Source: Pegoplata infirma
Lineage: Eukaryota > Arthropoda > Insecta > Diptera > Anthomyiidae
Length of the DNA: 64,000 nucleotides
Assembly (NCBI GenBank): GCA_963921195.1
Contig: OY992537.1
Span: forward strand, 65,154,040 to 65,218,039
Direction: 5' to 3'
This document shows, in pieces, positions 55,426 to 64,000 of this stretch (positions within the stretch are counted from its first letter, which is position 1; each line of letters begins with the position of its first letter). The notes below the pieces were generated by a model that saw only the letters and a list, made by a program, of their open reading frames with translations, did not search any database and was not told the DNA's origin. The translations under genes and the position numbers were made by a program.

Positions 55426-57020
55426 GGCATTTCACACCAAATGTCCCGCTACTACAGTTTTTGTCCCGGGAAATCCCGGAATAAAATTCCCGGAAAATCG
55501 ACACATTTTTCTATCCCAGTTTCCCGGGAATTTAACCGGGAATTCCCGGGATTTTAAATATAAAATAAGAAAAACTTTAAATTTTTTATACGAAAATGCT
55601 GCCAAAAGTTTTTGGTCAAAACTGTTAGATGTGCTTAAAAAAATTCAAATTTTTTTTCTAAAATAGCTAAAGCTTATAGATTTTTTTTAAATAATAATGG
55701 AATTTTAAATAATATTTTTTAAAAATCATAAACAAACTAAAAATAAGATTATTAGATATTGAAAAAAAGTTAAAGTATATTTAGCCATTTGAAAAACTTC
55801 AATTGAATTTCGAAAAATTATAACAGAAATTTGAGGAGTTTAGTTGAAATTAATATCAATTGAAATTAAAAGATTATTAACTCTGATCTGTCTTTCAGAA
55901 CTTTTTAATTCACATGAAACATTACAAATCACATGCAATCGAAATTGGTGTTTTTATGTATACGTTTTCATTCGAAGTTTAAATCGAATAACTTAAAGTT
56001 AAAAATTATAACGGAAAAAGTGCATTCGTTTTACTTTCACCAAACTTTAGTTATGTGAAACTAAACGAATAAAATTTTTCGGAAATGAAATCTAGAACAC
56101 CAAAAAAATTCGGAAATAAATGCATTTATAGCTTATGGCATTTCATTAACCACATCAAACATTTTGATGCAAGAAAAAAATCATTGTTAGTTAATTTTGG
56201 CCGCCCGTGGGAGCGATGTGTGACCTCCCACACAAAAAATATTATTTTTTTTATTAATGTAATTTTCGACCAGGAATTCCCGGGATCTCGGGAAATCGTA
56301 AAAAAATTCCCGCTATCCCGGGAAATGAAAAAGTCCGGGAAAACAAAAACTCTACCCGCTACAGAAAAACATGTGTCCCGCAAATTTCTGAATAGGTTGT
56401 TTGGATAGCCCTATATGGAACTAAGAAAATTGCGTTTTTGGTTTTTCTAATTTTCAAAAACTGGGCTTAGAAGGCGTGGTCAAATATTGGAAAAATGGTA
56501 AAATTTGTGTCGAGTTCTCTTGATTAAATATTTATCACATTAAAACGGAACGCACCAAAATCTCAAAAATTTACATTCTTATATAGTTTTGTATGGGCTA
56601 TCGATTAAATTTTTTTTTTTTGAAAATCTTCATAACCCGTTCTGAAGTTTTCCATTTTTGAAAAAAGTCAATTTATCAAAAATCCAGCCACTTTTTTTTT
56701 TAATTTTTTTTTTTTAAAGTTTAGACGTTTGTCCATCCACACAAAAATTCAGACACGCGTTTTTCGTTTTTTTTTTTCGAGAAAATCGCATTGAATTTTA
56801 AATTTCATAACAATTTTGTAATTTGCTGTATTTTCTTTTTTTAATGTTGCGAATGAGTAATATTAATTGCAATAAATATTATTCATACGCTCTGTTGAAA
56901 CAAGAAAATACAAGGAAATTACTAAATTGTTATGAAATTTAAAATTCAAAAAATAAAATTCACACGAAAAACGTGTCTGAATCTAAACTTAAAAAAAAAA
57001 AAATTAAAAAAAATGAAATT
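55426..57020. mobile_element. GGCATTCCACACC foldback family, copy with insertion
   Basis: It starts GGCATTTCACACCAAATGTC, as in the complete copy at 62620-63698, and follows it through TTCTGAATAGGTTGTTTGGA, GGCGTGGTCAAATATTGGAA, GTTTGTCCATCCACACAAAA and the beginning of the second arm, then stops near 57020. A hAT-like element at 55453-56354 interrupts it. Confidence 0.7.
55453..56354. mobile_element. hAT-like element, 902 bp, TSD CCCGCTAC
   Basis: The ends TACAGTTTTTGTCCCGGG and CCGGGAAAACAAAAACTCTA are inverted, with CCCGCTAC on both sides (55445-55452, 56355-56362). CCCGGGAATTCCCGGG-type words cluster at both ends. It includes a reversed PIF/Harbinger-like fragment at about 55890-56140. 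The frame at 56085-56408 spans the element edge and is not a gene. Confidence 0.85.
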
Positions 57021-57439
57021 GTTATAAGCTTTTTCGTACGACTTCCGCCTTCCGGGTACAAAAATGTTAAAAAACTGTCTAAAAGTCAATATTGTTAAAA
57101 AACCGCATTTTTAAACGCAAATTTTTCCAAAGTATCGATCCAATAAAAAAAATATATGGTTTTTAATCATTTACGAAGCTCTATTAAATAACCAAAAATT
57201 AACAAAATCGGAGATCCGTCAGTTAAATTTTTCATGGATTTGCTCATATACAATGAAAAGTTGGCGGGACATCAAATCAAGGTGCGGTGTGACCTATATT
57301 TCGTCCTAGTAAACGCCCAATCCATATGAAAAATTTCAGGTGAATCGGTGCAGTAGTTTTTAAGATGAAGTTAGCGTGTTTTAAACATATAGACGGGCCT
57401 ACGAACTTAAAATCGATAGAGGATCACGAGTATAAAAAT
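57021..57439. other. No gene seen
   Basis: Unassigned sequence. TGTGACCTATATTTCGTCCT and GAATCGGTGCAGTAGTTTTT resemble decayed repeat text, but no family could be fixed. Confidence 0.4.
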
Positions 57440-57507
57440 TAAAAAAAGTGGTATAGATTCTTAATCGATGTTAAGACAACCTAGCGATTGCCATCTATCC
57501 GTCTACG

Positions 57508-58493
57508 CACTCAGAAAAAAAACTAACTAAAAAATGGGAAAATTAACTAAATCCAAGGAAAATTGATAATGATTTAGCTCCATTGCCATGTGTTCCTACT
57601 TTTTAGTCCATATTTTTCCTAAAAATAAGGACCAATGTGAACTAGGAAGTGGAAAAAATTTCCTATTTTTTAGTTAAAAAAACATTTCTGATGCGGACAT
57701 TTTTCCTAAAAATTAGTTAATTTCATATTTTTTATTGGTTTATTTATAGAATAGCATGTGAATAAACACAGAATTCTCATTATGTACATTTTTTATTTTA
57801 AATATAAAAAAACGTTTGTTTCTTATGGTCAAGTAATAAATTTCATTAGTTTTTAAAGTTAAATTACAACAAAGACTTTGTCTTTAACGTTTGTTCCCAG
57901 ACTATGGGAAAACACGCCAAAGCCAAGGCCTTTGTTGTGATTAAAATATTATTTTTTCCCAAGCACATACATGTGTAGAAAAAAATGTAAACATTAAATT
58001 TATTACTTGTTCTACAAGACCAAACTCTCTTTTTCATATACTACAAATAATAAACAAAATGTGAACTACAAGCAAGCATGACAAAAAAAAAATCAACAAA
58101 ACAATTTCAAGTTATGAAAAATTTACTAAACTTGTGGAAAAAACTTCCTCAATTTAAAGAAGATAAATATGATGAACTAATTGGTAGGAAATTACGTCCT
58201 AAAACTGAATTTTTTGAACTAAATTTTACTTTTAGAAATATGTCTTAAAAATCAAGATTATTTTTCAATTATTTAGGGAAAATTTATTTGACGGTAAGAA
58301 TTTCTTCCATGTATTTGGGAATTCCATTTAAGGAAAATTATGGCCTATTTAACAGTCCATGAACTAAAATTTTTTCCTAAAAGTTGGAAAAATTTCCCAA
58401 ATTTTAGTTAAATTTAACTAAATTGTGGGAAAATTTATAAACTATTTTAAAGAAAATTTTTCCAAAGTTTAAGTTAATGGATTTTTTTGAGTG
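57508..58493. mobile_element. CACTCA-terminated MITE, 986 bp
   Basis: The ends are CACTCAGAAAAAAAA and TTTTTTTGAGTG, and the flanking dinucleotide CG appears on both sides. The interior is dense in AATTTTTCCTAAAATT/AACTAAATT words on both strands. No coding capacity. Confidence 0.65.
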
Positions 58494-58593
58494 CGGAATT
58501 TTGGCTGGGTAAGTTTATAAATGTGCAAAATCGGACTAGGGGTGAAAAGTTTTCCAACGAAGAACCAACCTCTTCAAAATCACATTTATTATA

Positions 58594-59307
58594 CAGTCGA
58601 ACCCGGTTATAACGAACTCCGAGGGACCAGTAAAAATAGTTCGTTAAAAGCGAAGTTCGCTAAAAGCGCGGTATATTTTTTTATCAACCTAGTTTTATTT
58701 CCAAAAAAAATAGATCCAATTTTGCTTTATTTGATGTTTTTTTTAGAAAATAATCTACTTTTTGACAATAAATCAATAAAAATATAAATAAATTCTATGA
58801 AAATTATTATATAAACCAAAAAATTCCAACCTTTTGTTAGTTTGATAAACATGATTTCCACTTATAATAATAATAATTTGATCCAATGATCAGTTTTTAT
58901 TTATTTTTCCAATTTTTATTTACAACTCATTATAAATAATTTTAACCTAACCGAGAACTGGTAACAATGACCGTCGTCTCGTTGTAGCGAAATCGACCAA
59001 GGGCTTTGGTGGGAATCGAACCCACGACCCCCTGTTTCATAGGCTAGCACGCTACCAACTAGCCTACAGGGGCCCCCACTTTAAAAAATATTTACGGGAG
59101 TTCTTTATAAAAAGATAAATATACATGAAATTGTGTTCGTGAGACCATAATAAGAAGTTCGTTTTAACCGAGGATTCCTTATAACCGAGTTACTTATAAA
59201 AGAAGTATTTTGTGTGAAAATTGATGCTAAAAAGTCGGGACTTTAGAATTAGTTCGTTATAACTGAGAATTCGTTATAACCGAGTTCGTTATAACCGAGT
59301 TTGACTG
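58594..59307. mobile_element. pogo/Tc1-like non-autonomous element
   Basis: The ends CAGTCGAACCCGGTTATAAC and GTTATAACCGAGTTTGACTG are inverted. The subterminal repeats AACGAACTC/GAGTTCGTTATAACC recur at the right end. TA precedes the left end and CA follows the right, so the usual TA target is decayed on one side. CAGT-GAAC-CGGTTATAAC ends are characteristic of pogo-type elements. A SINE is nested in it. Confidence 0.7.
58864..59075 (-). mobile_element. tRNA-derived SINE, copy 1
   Basis: Reading the minus strand, a tRNA-like head has GGCTAGTTGGTAGCGTG (A box) and GGTTCGATTCC (B box, 59012-59022) with the T stem GTGGG/CCCAC. A body then follows (CTACAACGAGACGACGGTCA, TTGTTACCAGTTCTCGGTTA), and a TTA-rich tail. 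CCACTT flanks both ends (58858-58863, 59076-59081). The head lacks a paired acceptor stem, so it is not a functional tRNA gene. The body matches the copy at 60986-61190. Confidence 0.85.
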
Positions 59308-59350
59308 CAGTTTTTTTCATAAACAAATAAAACATTTTTTTGGCAGAAGA

Positions 59351-59719
59351 AATTCAAAAATCAGAAGAATTACATTTTTTTTTCGTGGATATAAAAAATT
59401 TGTTTAATAATGATAAAGGTGTCCCTCAATGGTCCCTCTGACCATCTACCCCAATTATTTTGTGGGGAATTTTTCGTGTCGAAAAATAACTTAAGTTTTA
59501 CGTCGAAATTTCGGCCAAAAATTATTAAAATTTGACCAAAAAGTTTGGGTAACTTCTCCTATAAAATACAATTTGTACGAAAATTTTGAGAAATTTTGTC
59601 TACTGCTAAATTGTGGGTTTTTAAAGTAAAAATATCAATTTAACTTGTGTTTTGGGGAATCAAACTCAAGATCTGGATCCACATGTGCTTAACAAAACTA
59701 AAAATATGTTTTTCTTACA
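59351..59719. other. No gene seen
   Basis: AT-rich sequence with no frame, RNA gene or assignable repeat. Confidence 0.4.
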
Positions 59720-60050
59720 TTTATCACAATTACAAAGTATTTTTCTTGTTAAACTTACTGACCTAATAACTTGGTGATCGATTAATTAATAAGATAAGAA
59801 GAATTATTTATGTTTGATTAAGGTTAACGATAAATAAAATTAATTTTTAATGTGTTATTTACTAATAGTAGCAAATATTTATATTGAAAATTTCTAGATA
59901 AGAGTTTAATACGCAGTAATTAAAAAAGATTTAACGATCAAAAGCTAATTTAAAAAGACTTAAAGTCAATATATCCAAAGTGCTTTTAAAATAAATTCCT
60001 GGAAACAATGACAGAAACTATGGAAAATTACACTGTGCTACAAATGTCAA
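59720..60050 (+). pseudogene. Decayed copy of the CBM14 gene promoter and first exon
   Basis: The order and spacing match 50320-50640: AGATAAG at 59792 and 59896 (104 apart; 103 in the gene), TAGCAAATATTT 77 bases after the first (76 in the gene), a weak TATA-like TAATTAAA, then 5' UTR text TCCAAAGTGCTTTTAAAA versus TCCAAGAAGTTTTCAAAA, and ATGGAAAATTA versus ATGGGAAACTT at the start. The donor GTAAG is GTCAA here and the frame stops after about 22 codons (MENYTVLQM...). No CBM14 exon follows in the window. I infer a tandem paralogue that has lost function; a diverged live first exon is less likely. Confidence 0.45.
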
Positions 60051-60985
60051 CAGAAAAAATATGCAGGGGTTCTCATATGCAAATTTGAGTTGGTTGGAGT
60101 CCATAGAGTTCGTAGAAGGTACTCATTGTTTTGCTCGATCACTTCGTTCAGTATTTTTCCTATTAGCAAATGCACAGAGGGCCAGACAGATCGATTTCCG
60201 GCCAAAAGACCTTATTTGTAAATTCACAAAAAAAATGTTTACCAGTTTGTTGGGCATATATAGAAGCAGGTTTTCTGAACTTTTCTTTATGATCCAATTA
60301 CACCCAAAGTTAAAAAAGTTGGTAAAAAATTTTTAAAAATTTAGATACTTTTTAATTTTTTTTCCAAACTTCTATTGCTAACGTTTAACTTTTTGTTTAA
60401 GTGGTGCAACCTTATATATAAGCCTTTGTAACAAAAATAACATGGACAAATATAACTCATTTGCCTGGCAGCAATTCGCGTTTTTTGTGAAAAAAGTTTT
60501 AATTTTTTAGCTATTTACCTCGCGCCAAAAAAAATCCTCAGCGATCCTCAGTTCGATCCAATCGGTCTATATTTTTTTTGAGATAGAATGGATCCATATC
60601 TTTCGAAAAAAGTTGCCCAAACTTGCTCGAAATGATAAATGGTGAAATTACAGCCATATATGCAGTGGTCCGAGATTTGTTTTTTAAAAAAATTATTTAA
60701 CCCAAAATAATGTTTTACGGCTTGAATAATTTTTTTATCGTCAGAGAGTGTCCTAAGTGTAAGAAAAAAAAAAATATCTTCATTTCTAGTTTATTTGTAG
60801 AATTATGGAAAATATCAGTTAGACCATTTCCAATTAAATTCAAAGATTTTTTATTGAATTTCCAAAATAAAGAAAAAAGTGAATAATTTGTCGTCACCAT
60901 TTCCAAAAGCTTTTCTGAAACTAAGTAAGTCATTTACACCATTTCCATATTTATATCAAAAATATAAAAAAATATATATATATAT
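60051..60985. other. No supported gene
   Basis: The 91-codon frame 60061-60336 has no recognisable domain and no splice partner. A TA run precedes the SINE at 60970-60986. Confidence 0.4.
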
Positions 60986-61190
60986 AAGGCTAGTTGGTAG
61001 TGTGCTAGCCTTTGAAGGTGGGGGTCGTGGGTTCGATTCCCACCAGAACCCTTGGTTTTTTTTTCACTACAACGAGACGACGGTCATTGTTACCAGTTCT
61101 CGGTTAGGTTGAATTTATTAAAAATGAGTTGTAAATAAATAGAAAAGAATAAATAAAAATAATTGATCAAGTGATCAAAAACTAATATGT
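60986..61190 (+). mobile_element. tRNA-derived SINE, copy 2, 5'-truncated
   Basis: GGCTAGTTGGTAGTGTG (A box) and GGTTCGATTCC (B box, 61030-61040) head a body with CTACAACGAGACGACGGTCA and GTTACCAGTTCTCGGTTAGG, ending GATCAAGTGATCAAAAAC. It starts within a TATATA run and lacks the GCCCCTG lead of copy 1. The 77-codon frame here is the SINE head. Confidence 0.82.
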
Positions 61191-61269
61191 TTTTTAAAAA
61201 TTATGTGCGTAGATTTAACTTCAGACACTCTTAATACTTTTAAACTAATTTTAAGTTAGATCAGACAAA

Positions 61270-61960
61270 TTAAAAAATTTAGCCGCCATATTATTTCCGC
61301 CATATTAAATTTTATCAGTTCGATTTTAAGATAACAGACCCGGAAAATTACTAGGCCACACTTTCAGCTAGCTTCAACAAAGAAAAGGAATATAACTGTT
61401 TTTTTTTTACTTGTAACAAACTTTACTAAGCATATTTAGTCCGCCATTTTGTTTTTCAAAATTCACGCCAGTAATTCAGATTCAGCAACTCCAAGACCCC
61501 CTTAAAACAAAATTTGAGTTAAATCGGACAATTATTAAAAAAAATTTGTCCGCCATATTGGATGCGCCATTTTGATTTTTTTCGTTTTTAGTTAAATTTT
61601 GAAATCAGCGACCCCGAAATACTCTAGAAGCACATTTTCAGCCGGATCCAACAACGATAAAGACTTTTGGCCGGAGTTGGATCATTCTTTAAACTTTAAG
61701 AAGCATATTTATTCCGCCATTTTGTTTTTCAAAATTCGGAGTAACAATTCTTATTCAGTAACTCCAAGACCCGCATAAAACAAAATTTAAGTCCAATCGG
61801 ACAATTAAAAAAAAAAAATTGACCGCCATATTGGATCCGCCATTTTGATTTTTTTGGTTTTTAGCTAAATTTTGAAATCAGCGACCTCGAATTCCTCTAG
61901 AAGCACATTTTCAGACGGATCCAACAACGATAAAGACTTTTGGCCGGAATTGGATCATTT
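61270..61960 (+). repeat. 273-bp tandem repeat with CCGCCAT motifs, about 2.5 units
   Basis: CCGCCATTTTGTTTTTCAAA at 61441 recurs at 61714. Shared blocks are CAGATTCAGCAACTCCAAGA-like text, AATCGGACAATTA, CCGCCATATTGGAT, CGCCATTTTGATTTTTT, GAAATCAGCGACC and GATCCAACAACGATAAAGAC. About eight GCCAT motifs lie within 600 bp. No coding frame. Confidence 0.8.
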
Positions 61961-62564
61961 TGGTCCTGTGTGAAATGTGAGAAAAAACCGAAATTCTTAA
62001 ATTAAAATTTCAAAAAGTTATAACTTTATTGTTGTACTATGGATTTTATATTTTTTTGGAATTACATTTTGTTTCATATTTTAAAAAATGAATTTTTAAG
62101 TTTTAAAAATTATTTTTGCAACAAATTAACTTCAATTTGTGTTTTGGCTAATTTATGCCAAATTATGCAAAATTATGCACTTAAAAGTTGCAAATATGAA
62201 CAAAATATGCATTTAATACCAAAATATGCAAGACATGCAATAACAAATCGATGTCATTTTAACGCAAGTTTGTAATCGGTTCAGTACCTACTTACTAAAT
62301 AGCCAAATTATTAAAAATAAACCACTGCGCACCGTTGCGTATGATTGTTATTTAAAGTCAATTGCAAAATTAAGTATACGCTACGTATACAATTTTCAAG
62401 TAACACTACTCTACAAAAATCCACTTTTTTTTTGCACAGATACATTTTCCAAAGTATTTTGGCCTCCTAAATATGAAGCTGTCTTCAGAAATAATGTATC
62501 AAATCGATTTCTCGAGATATATGCATTTCATTTTTTTGTAGACCAGGCCTTAAAACCGGCAAAT
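61961..62564. other. Repeat debris, no gene
   Basis: 62270-62345 is an inverted fragment of the repeat at 3870-3923 (TTACTAAATAGCCAAATTAT, GCGTATGATTGTTATTTA). The 78-codon frame 62039-62275 has no domain. Confidence 0.45.
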
Positions 62565-64000
62565 TTTTTATACATTCCGTTTGTAACGCATCGAAATATC
62601 GGTCGAGGACCCCATAAAGGGCATTCCACACCAAATGTCCAGCGAAAAAAAACACGTGTACCATAAACTTCTGAATAGCTTGTATGGGTAGCCCTATATG
62701 GAACTTAGAAAATTGCGTTTTCGGTTTTTCAATTTTTCAAAAACTGGGCTTAGGAGGCGTGGTCAAATATTGGAAAAATGGTCAAATTTGTGGCGAGTTG
62801 CCTTGATTAAATATTTATCACATTAAAACGAAATGCACCACAATCTTAAAAATTTACATTCTTATATAGTTTCGTATGCGCTATCAAATAAAATTTTTTT
62901 CCAAGAAAAATTTTCAGAACCCGTTCTGAAATTTTCCATTTTTTAAAAAAGTCAATTTATCAAAAATCCGGCCACTTTTTTTTTCTTTTTTATTTATTTT
63001 TTTTTAAAGTTTAGATGTTTGTCCATCCACACAAAAAAAATTAGAAATGTATTTTTCGTATTTTTCGAGAAAATCGCATTTGAATTTTAAATTTCATAAC
63101 AATTTTGTAATTTGCTTGTATTTTCTTGTGTCAACAGAGCGTATGACGAATATTTATGCAATTAATATTACTCATTCGCAACTTTAAAACAAAGAAATAC
63201 AAGCAAATAACAAAATTGTTATGAAATTTAAAGTTCAAATGCGATTTTCTCGAAAAAAAAGATGAACGTGTTTCTGATTTTTTTTGTGTGAATGGACAAA
63301 CATCTAAACTTTTAAAAAAATAAATAAAAAAGAAAAAAAAAAAGTGGCCGGATTTTTGATAAATTGACTTTTTTAAAAAATGGAAAACTTCAGAACGGGT
63401 TCTGAAAATTTTCCAAAACAAAAAATTTTAATCGATAGCCCATACAAAACTATATAAGAAAGTAAATTTGTGACATTGGTGCATTCCGTATTAATGTGAT
63501 AAATATTTAATCAAGGCAACTCGCCACAAATTTTACCATTTTTCCAATATTTGACCACGCCTCCTAAGCCCAGTTTGCGAAAATTTGAAAAACCAAAAAC
63601 GCAATTTTCTTAGTTACATATAGGGCTATCCAAACAACCTATTCAGAAATTTACGGGACACATGTTTTTCTGTAGCGGGACATTTGGTGTGGAATGCCTC
63701 ATATATATTATTGATCCATGATCGATTCTAAGGCATTCTGTGAATGTCCGTCTGTCCGTCCTTCCGTCTGTCTGTAGATGGCACGATGCAGTCCAAAATA
63801 AAAGAGCTAGCCTTCTGAAATTTTTCACGAATATGTCTTATGGTCTTAGGCAGGTTAAGTTCGTAAATGGGCAAAATCGGCCCAGGGGGAAAAAACTTCC
63901 CCCTTGAAGAACTGTACCAACCACTGAAAAAATACACTTTTTACATGTTTTTTTTTGTATTTTTATTAAATAAATGAAACACTTGGTATATTTGTGCTTT
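62565..64000 (+). repeat. Mini-me-like repeat split by a foldback element
   Basis: 62565-62619 (CATTCCGTTTGTAACGCATC, GGACCCCATAAA) continues at 63699-64000 (ATTGATCCATGATCGATTCT, GTCCGTCTGTCCGTCC, CAGTCCAAAATAAAAGAGCT, GGCAGGTTAAGTTCG) and runs off the window. Confidence 0.65.
62620..63698. mobile_element. Foldback element, 1,079 bp, complete
   Basis: GGCATTCCACACCAAATGTC at the left is mirrored by GACATTTGGTGTGGAATGCC at the right. The arms of about 500 bp pair along their length (TGAATAGCTTGTATGGGTAG, GGCGTGGTCAAATATTGG, ATCCGGCCACTTTTTT, TTGTCCATCCACACAAAA and complements) to a centre near 63160. The 96-codon frame at 63131-63421 is an arm artefact. Confidence 0.85.

Larger units (their letters stand above)
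57440..59350 (+). repeat. Mini-me-like repeat broken into three pieces
   Basis: The pieces are 57440-57507 (AGACAACCTAGCGATTGCCA, CTATCCGTC), 58494-58593 (AAATGTGCAAAATCGGACTA, GAAGAACCAACCTCTTCAAA) and 59308-59350. They are separated by the elements at 57508-58493 and 58594-59307. Together they follow the order of 26749-27446. Confidence 0.55.

Noticed and set aside
58981..59075. tRNA gene (B box and T arm on the minus strand)
   Set aside because: There is no pairing acceptor stem, the anticodon arm is poor, and the same head with a shared body recurs at 60986. It is a SINE head.

Overview
This window looks like nuclear DNA from an AT-rich insect genome, most likely a muscomorph or calyptrate fly. 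The evidence is spliceosomal introns, a TATA plus initiator promoter, a secreted chitin-binding (CBM14/peritrophin-A) protein, a tRNA-derived SINE, and many copies of a GTCY-microsatellite repeat that resembles the dipteran mini-me/DINE-1 family. There is no bacterial-type operon. Nearly all long open reading frames are low-complexity or repeat artefacts.

Two genes can be read with confidence. One is a three-exon minus-strand gene at 13904-14800 encoding an unrecognised 132-residue basic protein. The other is a two-exon plus-strand gene at 50550-52906 encoding a 137-residue secreted single-domain CBM14 protein with a proline-rich linker. The 1.87-kb intron of the second gene holds one transposon nested in another, and a third transposon starts just after its polyadenylation signal. 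About 9.4 kb downstream, 59720-60050 appears to be a decayed second copy of that gene's promoter, 5' UTR and first exon, with the splice donor lost.

The rest is a deeply nested repeat landscape. From left to right: a 2,541-bp tandem duplication of a palindromic minisatellite (1-3858); mini-me-like elements (7096-8321, 19546-22422, 26749-27446, 41168-41880 and others); long palindromic foldback elements (8336-9710, 9850-11082, 26383-29035, 31537-32877, 33665-34856, 40600-42010, 45195-46045, 47440-48615, 54506-55421, 62620-63698); and at least eight hAT-like insertions with readable 8-bp target duplications (3924, 11480, 21185, 29331, 33701, 37669, 53572, 55453). There are also Tc1/mariner-like, PIF/Harbinger-like, MULE-like and unclassified small elements. 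Several insertions can be proved because an uninterrupted paralogous site lies elsewhere in the window.

The most notable element is at 29145-33247 with a partial copy at 46471-46694. Its about 119-bp direct repeats each encode, on the minus strand, what reads as a complete type I hammerhead ribozyme with a minimal stem III. Once the two transposons nested in it are removed, the ribozyme-to-ribozyme period is 443 bp. This matches the architecture of retrozymes or non-autonomous Penelope-like elements. A hAT-like transposon that itself carries the palindromic minisatellite sits inside this element.

All calls are by eye. Family names rest on terminal repeats, target-site duplications and remembered family features, not on searches.
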